A stretch of 35,305 nucleotides of DNA from Lederbergia sp. NSJ-179 (GTDB lineage Bacteria; Bacillota; Bacilli; Bacillales; Bacillaceae_C): the NCBI RefSeq assembly GCF_022867885.1, contig NZ_JALIFP010000042.1, forward strand, positions 1 through 35,305, read 5' to 3'. A program made the translations under genes and the position numbers. Below are positions 1-8,232 of this stretch, one piece after another. Numbering within the stretch: position 1 is the stretch's first letter; each line of letters opens with the position of its first letter. A model generated the notes under the pieces. It saw only the letters and a list, made by a program, of their open reading frames with translations, ran no database searches and was not told the origin of the DNA.

Positions 1-116
1 GATAAAATTAACAATTAAGGACAATGACCGGCTTGCGAAACTACGCCTTTAAGGCGTTGCCAGTAACATGCCCTTACAGGGCTGAGTCAAACCACCCGTT
101 GAACGGGTGGTCTGTG
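1..116 (+). mobile_element. IS200/IS605-type right end (putative omegaRNA 3' part)
   Basis: No coding sequence is seen. Three hairpins follow each other: 43-57 (7-bp stem), 70-82 (GCCCT/AGGGC) and 91-111 (10-bp stem ACCACCCGTT/AACGGGTGGT), after the block GGCTTGCGAAAC at 30-41. The same block followed by a terminal hairpin occurs inverted at the other end of the window. A string of hairpins ending in a strong terminal stem next to a broken gene is the layout of TnpB-associated right ends, whose RNA is the TnpB guide scaffold. The boundary with the interrupted SIS gene lies at about 113-117. The assignment is by structure and resemblance; the tnpB gene itself would lie outside the window. Confidence 0.6.
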
Positions 117-388
117 ATTAAGCTATTCTCTCCCAAGGATTTTGGATTTCGATGAATGAATTCGTTTGATGTATAAACAAAGCTTGGCAATTCCGTTTCT
201 TTAGTAAAGAAATAATCCCCGAATGAGAGCGCTGCCATGGAACCGCCACAAGCGACAAAAAATACATTTTCTATGTTCCTTGACTTAACAGCATCTAAAA
301 CTCGTTTAATTTGTTCCTCGTGTTCACCTCTCATTTTCTTCACTCCTTTGATTTCTTCTTGAACCAATACACCATTCTCTCGCTTCAT
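115..388 (-). pseudogene. SIS-domain sugar isomerase/deglycase, N-terminal part, interrupted by IS
   Basis: About 90 N-terminal residues of a SIS (sugar isomerase) protein resembling fructoselysine-6-phosphate deglycase (FrlB). The first SIS strand and phosphosugar loop are visible as VFFVACGGSMAAL, followed by a YTSNEF segment and NPKSLGENSL. After that the frame runs into the IS200/IS605-type hairpin and ends in unrelated residues. The start is ATG at 388-386 with GGAGGTG upstream. The catalytic C-terminal half is not in the window and would lie beyond the IS if it survives. A palindromic operator-like site lies just upstream. Family assignment is firm at the SIS level; the exact substrate is not. 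Confidence 0.7.
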
Positions 389-408
389 TTAGACACCTCC
401 ATTTTTTA

Positions 409-429
409 TAACGTCATATAACGTTATAT
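409..429 (-). promoter_or_regulatory. Palindromic operator-like site upstream of the SIS gene
   Basis: ATATAACGTTATAT at 416-429 is a perfect 14-bp palindrome. A second ATAACGT half-site begins at 409. It sits about 25-40 bp upstream of the SIS start codon, where a GntR/RpiR-type regulator could bind. No regulator gene is adjacent in the window. Confidence 0.35.
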
Positions 430-802
430 CGATTATCATATTACATCACGCAATTCGGATATGTCAATACTATTTTTATATTTTGAATACTTTATTGGAA
501 ATCAGTACTTTTCGGCATATATACATCCAGATATTGGTGGATTTTGATCATGATAAAAAGTGAAATTTTAAAAAACGAGGAACTAAAGTATGGAGAAAAA
601 GTTCGTGGAGGATTAGACAGAGTGAACCTGATATTGTAATAATCTGAAAAAAAGCCCTTGGGTGTTATCCTCAAAATGAAGAGGCGTGGCTTTATATGGA
701 GGGGGACCTGCTAGGCTTGAGCCAATCGAAACAATTCATGACTGGTTCGCCCTTTTGCAAGGGGGCAGGCCCACGCTCCTTAATCTCTTGGGGGGTGCTT
801 TT
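430..802. other. Intergenic stretch without a recognisable gene
   Basis: No ORF here has both a ribosome site and a recognisable product. The 645-800 part has higher GC and small G-rich runs (GGAGGGGG near 700, GGGGGG near 790). It looks like degraded mobile DNA continuous with the ISAzo13 relic that follows. Confidence 0.4.
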
Positions 803-921
803 CATGCTAGAGGTAGAAAAAGGTGGAGGAAAGACTCCGAAACCTACTGCCTGACATAAAAGAGATTATCAATGACAAAGCCAGACAGATCCAAATTTTA
901 AAATGACCAGGCTCATTTCTA
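803..921 (+). pseudogene. ISAzo13-family transposase fragment (relic 1)
   Basis: This short degenerate stretch aligns by eye with the two longer ISAzo13-like copies at about 19348-19460 and 23309-23425. The shared landmarks are CATGC-AGAGGTAGAAA, a Glu/Lys-rich stretch, CCAGA(T/C)AGA and AAATTTTAAAA(T/C)GACCAG. They correspond to the part of the transposase reading HARGRKK and PNFKATR. It has several frameshifts and stops and is only about 120 bp long. This is the first of four remnants of the same element in the window. Confidence 0.55.
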
Positions 922-1084
922 ATTCTTTCTTTATCCTGTTCAATCCTCCTTGCTTATCCCAGTTTCATCCAGCCACAAAAAATATTTTCTCAATGTCGCT
1001 TCTTTAATCTTGCATTGAAAACGCTGACTCGATTAAACTATTACACGTTTGTGAATTTAGAGAAAGGAGCATAAAAACAATTCA

Positions 1085-1246
1085 ATGGGAATGAAATGTT
1101 TATCAGATAGTGGCTTAATTGAAGCCTACATTAAGGCGAAAGAGTTAGAACTTGACCCTAATTTTATTCAACTACTAGAAGTCGAACTTAAACGTCGTTC
1201 TATTTCCATACATCTAGATGAAACACAGAAAAAACAAAATGGGTAG
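1085..1246 (+). CDS. sda: Sda-like sporulation histidine-kinase inhibitor
   Basis: This 53-aa ORF is too short for routine ORF calling. It reads CLSDSGLIEAYIKAKELEL, then DPNFIQLLEVELKRRSI, which matches the Sda pattern (LSDELLIESY-KA-ELNL, F-LIE-EIKRRSL) along nearly its whole length. Sda is a helical hairpin that blocks autophosphorylation of the sporulation kinase KinA and so delays sporulation when DNA replication is disturbed. The start ATG 1085 is the first in frame. GGAG at 1066-1069 is further upstream than usual (about 15 nt), so translation may be weak. The stop codon lies inside a terminator hairpin. It is about 8 residues longer than typical Sda at the C-terminus. Function is inferred from the family. 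Confidence 0.72.
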   Translation: MGMKCLSDSGLIEAYIKAKELELDPNFIQLLEVELKRRSISIHLDETQKKQNG

Positions 1247-1262
1247 CAAAAAGCTACCCTTC
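1241..1262 (+). terminator. Hairpin terminator of the Sda-like gene
   Basis: GGGTAGC, AAAAA loop, GCTACCC: a perfect 7-bp stem at 1241-1259 that overlaps the stop codon. The T-tract after it is weak (TTC), so termination may be partial. Confidence 0.5.
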
Positions 1263-1378
1263 AAATTTACATATATCAAAAGACCATTTAGAATTTCTTC
1301 GGCATCTTACGTTCTTTACACCATACTGATGAGTTGTCAAAACATCAAAATATCCTTCTAGCGCTTTATTTGACTGTA

Positions 1379-1694
1379 CTATATGCTCTTTTCCTTCTCA
1401 TTAAGCTTCCTAAGAAAATATCGTATTTCTATTCTCTCATTTATTGGATCTTCAATATTAACAGCTCTTATTGGAAGTTCAAAGTGTCCATTAAGCTTAT
1501 TGTTTTTGACAACAACACACCATATCAGTAGAAATCCTATTATTAACCTTATGATTGGATGCTATTTCTGTATCTTGTTTTTCTAAATCAAAAATTAAAC
1601 TTCCTTCTCCATTAATTTTAAATTCACTATAAAAAATTAAATTGATGCGAACCGAAGTAATGAAATTTGTATTCAATATTCTTAAATTCTGCAA
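1379..1694 (-). pseudogene. Frameshifted hypothetical protein, no recognised family
   Basis: On the minus strand the reading frame from 1694 gives a protein-like sequence (INLIFYSEFKINGEGSLIF, then DLEKQDTEIASNHKVNNR). After about 1515 coding character continues in the next frame (KLNGHFELPIRAVNIEDPIN, then ERIEIRYFLRKLNEKEK) to a stop at 1379-1381. One frameshift near 1500-1515 would join them into a protein of about 100 aa. The amino-acid composition looks genuine in both halves, but no family was recognised and no ribosome site decides a start. Confidence 0.35.
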
Positions 1695-1965
1695 TTCTGC
1701 GTTTCTTTAAAAATATAGGATTATTGAAATTAATTCAATTGACAAACTATTCCTTATATGTAAATATTACAATAGATGGCAATGTTTACCAAATTACGAC
1801 ATTTTTTTAAAAAATGTCAAGTTTTACTTGTGTTGTAATGTTAGCGTTGTCATTCAAATGACTTAGAGAGGGAGGCGGTACATTAAATCATACATAGTAT
1901 AGCAAACTATTAGTCTCCGTTTTTTCATGGCTCTTGGCACATTATGGACAGAAGGGAAGAATTAA
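1695..1965 (+). promoter_or_regulatory. Promoter and long leader of the Asp-Ala surface protein
   Basis: A TTGACA hexamer lies at 1739-1744 with TAAATA about 16 bp downstream, giving a leader of roughly 190 nt if used. The leader contains an inverted repeat GTCATT-CA-AATGAC at 1849-1862. It also has a region ending CTCCGTTTTTT near 1915-1925 that might act as a weak attenuator. The ribosome site is AGAAGGGAAG just before ATG 1966. I could not match the leader to a known riboswitch. Confidence 0.35.
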
Positions 1966-4524
1966 ATGAATAAAAAAAGATTTGACTATAAGAAAAGAAT
2001 GCAGGCAAAAAGAAAAGCATATATGAAAAGAACTGCTGCTGTTGCTACTTCTTTTATTCTTGTCACTGCACCATTTGCAACATCGAATGTTTTGCATATT
2101 CCTGGTTTGTCGATAAATGCGGTTGAAGCTGCATCATTGACACAAGTGCAACTATTAACGAATGTTGATGTTACTGCAACATTGACGGAGCCTGTACCAG
2201 GAGAAAATTATAATCTAGCTCTCGGCCTGACAGGTACAGGTCTTGCGGATGCGGAATTAATTAGTCCGGAAAGAGTAGTTGTCTTCAATATCCCAGAACT
2301 AGCCGGAAAATTGCATGCAAATGGACAAGCAGATGTCAGTGTGGAAATTCTTCCATTGACTATGGATGACCTACCAGCACTAGGTTCTACAATCGGTACA
2401 TTAACAAATACATTAACGAGTACCGTTGAAGAAGTACTAGATGTAGTAGATCGATTGCAAAGTAGTATTATTCCGGATAGTCTTCTTACTATTAATGGAA
2501 TAGCTGAGCTAGAATCTGCTTTAGCTGCATTAAATAATATTGATCAAGCGCTGGCTGATGTACTTCAATATAATGATCAAGTAGATGTTGTTGTAAATCC
2601 GGACGGAAGTGTGGTTGTTAACTTCTCTGATGGTATTGGACAACATTTAGAAACAGCGGTGAATGATGTTGTTATACAACTTCTTGAAGATGTTATCGAT
2701 GCGATAAATGATGTTGAAATTAAAATTTTACCAGGAGCTGAAAATATCCCTGGGGTTGGTTTAATTATTGGTGGATTAAATAACGCTATTAACGAAGTGT
2801 TAAGCGCTTTAACGGGTGTTGCAACAGAAGTAACTGGAGTCATTGATCAGTTAGCAAATGGTACCATTGATTTGGCGACTGACCTTGCAAGTGTACAGCT
2901 TATTGGCCAAACTTCTGTTAACTTAAACTTATCAGTAGATAATCCAGCTGGAGTTCAAGGTGAAGTTCCTGTATATGGTGCAGGTGTTAGTACCGCAGCT
3001 ATAGATGCAGAATTATTATCTAGTTTGACGGATCAAACTACGATTGTATTTGACGAAGCTGATGATACTGATGCCGACGCTGACGCTGATGCCGATGCTG
3101 ATGCCGACGCTGACGCTGACGCTGATGCTGATGCCGATGCTGACGCTGATGCCGACGCTGATGCCGATGCTGACGCCGACGCTGATGCTGATGCTGACGC
3201 CGATGCTGACGCTGATGCTGATGCCGATGCTGACGCCGATGCTGACGCCGACGCTGATGCCGACGCTGATGCCGATGCTGACGCTGATGCCGATGCTGAT
3301 GCCGACGCTGATGCCGATGCTGACGCTGATGCCGATGCTGATGCCGATGCTGACGCTGATGCCGACGCTGATGCCGATGCTGACGCCGATGCCGACGCCG
3401 ATGCTGACGCTGATGCTGATGCCGATGCTGACGCTGATGCCGACGCTGATGCTGATGCCGATGCTGATGCTGATGCTGACGCTGATGCCGATGCTGACGC
3501 TGATGCCGACGCCGACGCTGATGCCGATGCCGATGCTGATGCTGATGCCGATGCCGATGCCGACGCCGATGCTGACGCCGATGCTGACGCTGATGCTGAT
3601 GCCGATGCTGACGCTGATGCTGACGCCGATGCTGATGCCGATGCTGACGCTGATGCCGACGCTGACGCTGATGCTGATGCCGATGCTGATGCCGATGCTG
3701 ATGCCGATGCTGATGCCGACGCTGATGCTGATGCCGATGCTGACGCTGATGCCGACGCTGATGCTGATGCCGATGCTGACGCTGATGCTGACGCTGATGC
3801 TGATGCTGATGCCGATGCTGACGCTGATGCCGACGCCGACGCTGATGCCGATGCTGATGCCGATGCCGACGCCGATGCTGATGCTGATGCTGACGCTGAT
3901 GCTGATGCTGACGCTGATGCCGATGCTGATGCCGATGCCGATGCTGATGCCGATGCTGATGCCGACGCTGATGCTGATGCCGATGCCGACGCTGATGCTG
4001 ACGCCGACGCCGACGCTGATGCCGATGCCGATGCTGATGCCGACGCTGATGCTGACGCCGACGCTGATGCTGATGCCGACGCTGATGCCGATGCTGACGC
4101 TGATGCCGATGCTGATGCTGATGCCGACGCTGATGCTGACGCCGATGCTGATGCTGACGCTGATGCTGATGCTGATGCTGATGCCGATGCCGATGGAGAC
4201 GGTGACGGTGATGGAGTCGGAGACGGCGACGGAGACGGTGACGGAGATGGTGACGGAGACGGCGACGGGAATGGAAATGGGAATTCCTCTAACAATGGAG
4301 GAGGCACTACTAATGGCCAAGGTGGAAACAGCACAGGTGGAAATAATGTAGGTGGAATTGGTAGTGGTAGCGGTAGCGGAAATTACTACGGAAACAGTGG
4401 TGATGGATATAAGCTACCGAATACCGCCACGAATACATTAAATGGCCTTTTAGGTGGGTTTGCAGTAGTAGTGGCTGGTCTACTAGGATTGTTTACACGT
4501 AAAAAGCGTAATCAAGCAAAGTAA
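1966..4524 (+). CDS. LPXTG-type (LPNTA) cell-wall-anchored surface protein with Asp-Ala repeat stalk
   Basis: An 852-aa secreted and sortase-anchored protein. Residues 1-56 are an unusually long, basic signal peptide ending near VEAA. Residues 57-365 form a predicted folded, beta-rich and helical adhesin-like domain rich in Leu, Val, Asn and Thr. Residues 369-742 are 187 uninterrupted Asp-Ala dipeptides. A short Asp-Gly run (743-770), an Asn/Gly/Ser-rich linker, and the sorting signal LPNTA (817-821) follow, then a hydrophobic helix and RKKRNQAK tail. The acidic stalk should be extended and hydrated, lifting the N-terminal domain from the wall, as Ser-Asp repeats do in staphylococcal Sdr proteins. 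LPNTA rather than LPXTG suggests a class C/D-type Bacillus sortase. None is encoded nearby. Ligand unknown. Confidence 0.85.
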   Translation: MNKKRFDYKKRMQAKRKAYMKRTAAVATSFILVTAPFATSNVLHIPGLSINAVEAASLTQVQLLTNVDVTATLTEPVPGENYNLALGLTGTGLADAELISPERVVVFNIPELAGKLHANGQADVSVEILPLTMDDLPALGSTIGTLTNTLTSTVEEVLDVVDRLQSSIIPDSLLTINGIAELESALAALNNIDQALADVLQYNDQVDVVVNPDGSVVVNFSDGIGQHLETAVNDVVIQLLEDVIDAINDVEIKILPGAENIPGVGLIIGGLNNAINEVLSALTGVATEVTGVIDQLANGTIDLATDLASVQLIGQTSVNLNLSVDNPAGVQGEVPVYGAGVSTAAIDAELLSSLTDQTTIVFDEADDTDADADADADADADADADADADADADADADADADADADADADADADADADADADADADADADADADADADADADADADADADADADADADADADADADADADADADADADADADADADADADADADADADADADADADADADADADADADADADADADADADADADADADADADADADADADADADADADADADADADADADADADADADADADADADADADADADADADADADADADADADADADADADADADADADADADADADADADADADADADADADADADADADADADADADADADADADADADADADADADADADADADADADADADADADADADADADADADADADADADADADADADADADADADADGDGDGDGVGDGDGDGDGDGDGDGDGNGNGNSSNNGGGTTNGQGGNSTGGNNVGGIGSGSGSGNYYGNSGDGYKLPNTATNTLNGLLGGFAVVVAGLLGLFTRKKRNQAK
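3070..4191 (+). repeat. 187 x 6-bp GAY-GCY tandem repeat (Asp-Ala)
   Basis: The 1,122 bp consist solely of GAT/GAC and GCT/GCC codons; GCA and GCG never occur. The +1 frame of this stretch therefore reads only Met, Thr, Leu and Pro, which confirms that every third base is a pyrimidine. The four hexamers are mixed non-randomly. The 36-bp order GATGCT-GATGCC-GATGCT, GACGCT-GATGCC-GACGCT recurs at least five times, pointing to growth by duplication of longer units. Length changes in steps of 6 bp would stay in frame. Confidence 0.95.
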
Positions 4525-4548
4525 TATTTTAGTGAAATAATAATGCTG

Positions 4549-4587
4549 ATCAGTCTATATTTCTATTGAAATATAGACTGATTTCTT
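4549..4587 (+). terminator. Rho-independent terminator of the surface-protein gene
   Basis: A perfect 15-bp stem (4549-4563 with 4568-4582, loop TATT) followed by TTCTTC, starting 25 bp after the stop codon. It separates the surface-protein gene from the following 577-aa gene. Confidence 0.8.
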
Positions 4588-4734
4588 CATATGAAATTAT
4601 CACGCAAAGATGTCAATAGGTTAATAGAGAAAGAGGAGAAATGGGGAGTAGACGAAAAGTAGATAGATGGTAGGTAGCAACAACATTCACATTTATAAAT
4701 TTCATTCTCTATTATTTTGTAGGAGGGAATTATT

Positions 4735-6468
4735 TTGAAAACAATAACTCCATTGAGTTACGTAAATCAGGCTATGAGTGATCTTGAAGGGTACTTTATC
4801 GAAAAGATCAAAGATGGGAAAATTGCTAAGATCGATATTAATAATAAGTCTCGATATATCATATTTCTTTCCGTTGGTAATCCTAATATTCGCGCTCGTG
4901 TTTTGAAAGTAGTAACAAACGACTTTTCAAAGGGAGTTTCTCAGCTTCGTCAAAAGGCGATTCAGCTTGTGCAAAAAGTCAATATAGATCCCCGTTGGAT
5001 AAAAATGGATGTTGTGAATAAAATAGAAACGCTTTCCCTTGAAGAATTAGAACTAAAAATATCTAAAACGAGGAAAAATTACTTTCGATCAGGAATTGCT
5101 TTTGATGCGGATTTTCATCTAGCATTTTTGGAACAAGAAATACATGGGAATGCTATGATAAAAAATAAAAAAGATGAGCCACTTCAGTTAGATGAAATGA
5201 ATATTAACCAGTATTTAAAAAGAAATTTTAAAAATCGCTCTGTTTTTACCAAAAAGCGATATTATCATCAGCCCGTCTATACATTTAATACGATGAGTGT
5301 TTTTAAAGAGTTGGAAAACCCTCAGCTTTTAGAATTATATAATGGAGAACTGACAAATGGTATTAGAAAAATTAAACATATGAAGGAAGAAACAAAGGAA
5401 CTGATAAAAGGAGCAACCTATTTTTTAGTTAATCAGGTTCAAGAATCAGGACAATTTCATTATGGTTATTTTGCTGCCTTCGGTAAACGAATTGGGACCT
5501 ATAATATATTACGACATTCAAGTTCCCTGTACTCAATGTTAGAAGGGTATGAGGTTTTAAAAGACGAACAAATTATTCATGCGGTTGAAAAAGGGATGGA
5601 TTATTTAATTCGCGAGGCGATTGTCTATCAAGAGCATCATGCGGAGAAAATTGCTTATGTGGTAGATTATGCCAATCATCAAGAAATTAAATTAGGCTCT
5701 AATGCAACAGCTATTCTAGCCATGACAAAGTATATGGAGGTAACAAATTCACATAAATATTTGGACATTGCTCAAGCGCTAGCTAGAGGTATCTTAAAGA
5801 TGAAAACACCAAGTGGTGGATTTATTCATGTATTAAGCTATCCAACATTTGAAATCAAAGATATTCATCGAATCATTTATTATGAAGGGGAAGCGATCTT
5901 GTCGTTATTGCGTTTATATAAAGTGGATAAGAATGATCTTTGGTTAAACGAGGTTAAACATACATTTGATTATTTCATAGCTCATGATTATTGGAAGCAT
6001 CATGACCACTGGTTAAGTTATGCTACCAATGAATTAATCTTGTATGCACCAGAAGATCAATACTTTATTTTTGGTTTGAAAAATTGCGATGGTCGACTCT
6101 CTTTTATTTATCATCGTGAAACAACCTATCCGACATTCTTAGAATTAACGATGGCTGCTTATAAAATGATCGATCAAATTAAAAAACGGAACAGAAAGTA
6201 CCTTTTGAAACATGTAGACGAAACGTTTTTAGAGAAAACGATTGATAAACGTGCTGAATATCAGCGGGTTGGATTTTTCTATCCTGAATTAGCAATGTAT
6301 ACTAAAAACCCCAGTTTAATAGTAGGTACTTTTTTTATTCGACACCACTCATTTCGTGTGAGAATTGACGATGTGGAACATTATTTATCGGGATACTGCC
6401 AATATTTACATTATCGCATTCCGAAAATGAGGAATCCATTATCAGCCGATAGCTTGAATTATTCATAG
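4735..6468 (+). CDS. 577-aa predicted alpha-helical (alpha/alpha toroid) protein of unknown function
   Basis: The start is TTG 4735, chosen because AGGAGGG lies 7 nt upstream. There is no signal peptide and no membrane segment. Residues 1-150 form a basic mixed domain. From about 215 on, helix-turn patterns resembling an (alpha/alpha)6 toroid appear, with YNILRHSSSLYSMLEGYEVL, SNATAILAMTKYMEV, YYEGEAILSLLRLYKV and HDHWLSYATNEL. Such folds occur in glycoside hydrolases, epimerases and LanC-like enzymes, and conserved His, Glu and Tyr in the loops would fit an active site. I do not recognise the family well enough to name a reaction. It follows the anchored surface protein in the same orientation but behind a terminator, so a shared role in the envelope is only a guess. 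Confidence 0.6.
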   Translation: MKTITPLSYVNQAMSDLEGYFIEKIKDGKIAKIDINNKSRYIIFLSVGNPNIRARVLKVVTNDFSKGVSQLRQKAIQLVQKVNIDPRWIKMDVVNKIETLSLEELELKISKTRKNYFRSGIAFDADFHLAFLEQEIHGNAMIKNKKDEPLQLDEMNINQYLKRNFKNRSVFTKKRYYHQPVYTFNTMSVFKELENPQLLELYNGELTNGIRKIKHMKEETKELIKGATYFLVNQVQESGQFHYGYFAAFGKRIGTYNILRHSSSLYSMLEGYEVLKDEQIIHAVEKGMDYLIREAIVYQEHHAEKIAYVVDYANHQEIKLGSNATAILAMTKYMEVTNSHKYLDIAQALARGILKMKTPSGGFIHVLSYPTFEIKDIHRIIYYEGEAILSLLRLYKVDKNDLWLNEVKHTFDYFIAHDYWKHHDHWLSYATNELILYAPEDQYFIFGLKNCDGRLSFIYHRETTYPTFLELTMAAYKMIDQIKKRNRKYLLKHVDETFLEKTIDKRAEYQRVGFFYPELAMYTKNPSLIVGTFFIRHHSFRVRIDDVEHYLSGYCQYLHYRIPKMRNPLSADSLNYS

Positions 6469-6596
6469 AAATTCATTGATGTCCTAGTAATGCTTATTTA
6501 TTAAGTAGTCTGGATGAATTGCCATGCATCAAAAAAGGAATCCATTTCTGTTAAAGTTAAATCACCACAAAATAATCACAGAAAGGATTCTTATAA

Positions 6597-7235
6597 TGGC
6601 TATCTTAGCGTAATTTCAATCGGCAAATGAAACTGTCAAATAATGGAGGTTTTCTTCCCTGTCCTCTGATACGGGCGAAACACATTTCAGAAAAAATAAA
6701 AACTAGGGTTCTCAGGGACATTAACCCAATATCTAAATCTAAAAGACGAACGACTTTACTATTTCTGTTCGAACGTAAATTTACTTTGTCATAAGATTTA
6801 CCAAATCATTGCCGGGTATTCCAAAGACGATGTCGCTGATCATTTAACGAGCGACCTTGGTTTTTACACGAATTATTGGACAGAAGCGTTAGCTTCTCAA
6901 CCTTGTTTATTTCATTGTATTACCCGATTTGATCCCGAATCCATTGTGCAATTAAATCAAGATAATTAAGAGCTGCTAGACAAAGGTGCATCAATTCAGA
7001 GAATGAAAGGTACTCATCTTTGATTTGGACTTACACATGCTGATATGTGGTGATTTTCTGAAAGCCCAACTGCGACCGAGAAATGTCTATACTTCCAATA
7101 GTGTTGTGGACTTCGTAAGACCTCTTATCGAGTACTATAACGAGAAATTTCCAGAGACCATCCCATTCTTGGTAGGGATAATAGTTTTGCGGTACCCACT
7201 TTGTATGATTTATATGAAGATGAATCGGTCTATTA
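6597..7235 (+). pseudogene. IS1380-family transposase, multiply broken
   Basis: Read across several frames, this stretch gives successive IS1380 transposase landmarks. They are LSSDTG near 6660, then HKIYQIIAGYSKDDVADHL, SDLGFYTNYWTEALASQP, CITRFDPESIVQLNQ and, at 7025 onward, DFLKAQLRPRNVYTSNS with FVRPLIEYYNEKFPETIPF. Stops and frameshifts interrupt it at least six times, and large internal parts, including the first catalytic Asp region, are missing. Coding similarity fades after about 7235. It cannot encode an active transposase. Confidence 0.7.
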
Positions 7236-7355
7236 ATGGGGATTCTTCCCCTGGAACCCCATTCCCCGCACGAGAACTCTGTTTAAAAGCAAATGTTCCC
7301 GGTTCTTCACGTGTATCCCTCCGATTTCCATGATAAAAACTCTCCGTGAAATAAT

Positions 7356-7530
7356 CTAATTCATATAGACTTCTATATGCAAAGCCATAGGTTTAATGGT
7401 TGCACACCTGTAAACAAAATTTTTCCCTCCAAGAAAAGCTGGGGATCCTGGAATGAGTAATAATGCGATAAAAACTAGACTGGCGATGATCCCGATTAAA
7501 GACTGATCAGGACCTATCCAAAGATGAAGT
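7356..7530 (-). pseudogene. Permease C-terminal fragment (amino-acid permease-like)
   Basis: On the minus strand one frame reads PDQSLIGIIASLVFIALLLI followed by PGSPAFLGGKNF, a membrane segment and loop typical of APC-superfamily amino-acid permeases. It then runs into unrelated residues to a stop at 7356-7358. No upstream part of the gene and no start are present, so this is scrap DNA. Confidence 0.35.
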
Positions 7531-7598
7531 ATGATTGAATCAGCGAGCGAGCAGTTCGATGGGTTAACTGCGATTATAGTCGTAGAAAATAGTTACAT

Positions 7599-7638
7599 AA
7601 AAAGGGACATATCACCTTCGTCGTGTATGTCCCTTTTT
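7599..7638. terminator. Strong bidirectional terminator
   Basis: AAAAAGGGACATA at 7599-7611 pairs perfectly (13 bp) with TATGTCCCTTTTT at 7626-7638, with A-run and T-run on the two sides, so it can work on either strand. No intact gene ends immediately beside it, and it may be left from a lost gene or IS. Confidence 0.7.
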
Positions 7639-7768
7639 ATTAATTTGTTACAACTTTATTGTGAGGGATGAATCCTACATCTCACATTTCGCACGTGAGT
7701 GAAATCAAACTAATCATTTTTTTTAGAGGATTTTGTCCTCCTTTGTAGAAAACATTGTTATCTGATCG

Positions 7769-7993
7769 TTATTTATGTTCTTTGAAAAAGCGCGAAATAT
7801 ATGAATTAGCCTCGTTTTTCGGTTGAGAATTTGGTAAAATATTAGCCATAAAGCATCCCTTTCTTTGGTTATTGTTGTGGTGACTATATTTTACCAAAAA
7901 GGGATGCTTTTTTTGTGCTTTTTCGATAACTTTTTTGAGTAAACTCAGTTATATCAAGGGTTAATCAATGTTTTGTCACTGCGAAAGTTGAGT
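7769..7993 (-). mobile_element. IS4-like element, left end with transposase N-terminal stub
   Basis: On the minus strand ATG at 7849-7847 opens a 26-aa stub (MANILPNSQPKNEANSYISR...) ending at 7769, similar to the start of Bacillus IS4-type transposases. Upstream lies a 13-bp stem (7850-7862 with 7898-7910) directly before the start codon. It is interlocked with another perfect 13-bp pair (7830-7842 with 7886-7898). The outer end ACTCAACTTTCGCAG (minus strand, about 7993-7979) resembles the opposite-end sequence at about 30190-30205. The rest of the transposase is absent. A leader hairpin on the start codon is the usual IS device for blocking expression from outside promoters. Confidence 0.5.
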
Positions 7994-7999
7994 CTATTA

Positions 8000-8220
8000 T
8001 TAAATTAGAATGGAGGAATCAACAGGTTCTGGTGGTGTATATTCAGCATTTTCTTTCACAACCGAAATCCCATATTTCTCAAGCTCCCTATGAATCATTG
8101 GGCTGTCTGCAATCCCTTTGAAGTATCTATATTCAAGGAAAATGCCTTACATACTGTCCCACGCCGATTCTAATTCAAGAAGTAGTTCCTTTTGCTCTTA
8201 AGTAGATAGTATTCATTCAT
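8000..8220 (-). pseudogene. Small conserved hypothetical protein, frameshifted
   Basis: From ATG 8220 (GGTAGGAGT just upstream) the minus strand starts MNEYYL, then coding continues in another frame as ELLLELESAWDSM, a stop, then GIFLEYRYFKGIADSPMIHR and ELEKYGISVVKENAEYTP to the stop at 8000-8002. Repaired, it would be about 70 aa, ending PPEPVDSSILI. The even, protein-like composition suggests a real gene lost recently. It diverges from the ribbon-helix-helix gene across a shared promoter region. Family not recognised. Confidence 0.5.
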
Positions 8221-8232
8221 ACTCCTACCATG

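Noticed and set aside
950-985. TTATCCCAG and TTCATCCAG as DnaA boxes upstream of the Sda-like gene
   Set aside because: Each differs from TTATNCACA at two or more positions, so the evidence is too weak to claim DnaA control.
1780-1960. Known riboswitch (c-di-GMP or c-di-AMP) in the surface-protein leader
   Set aside because: The leader has inverted repeats, but none of the conserved core sequences of those riboswitches could be found.
3016-4351. Long open frames on both strands across the repeat (Ser-Ala, Ile/Val-Ser and Met/Thr-Leu/Pro polymers)
   Set aside because: They arise because GAYGCY has no stop in these frames. Only the Asp-Ala frame has a signal peptide, sorting signal and ribosome site.
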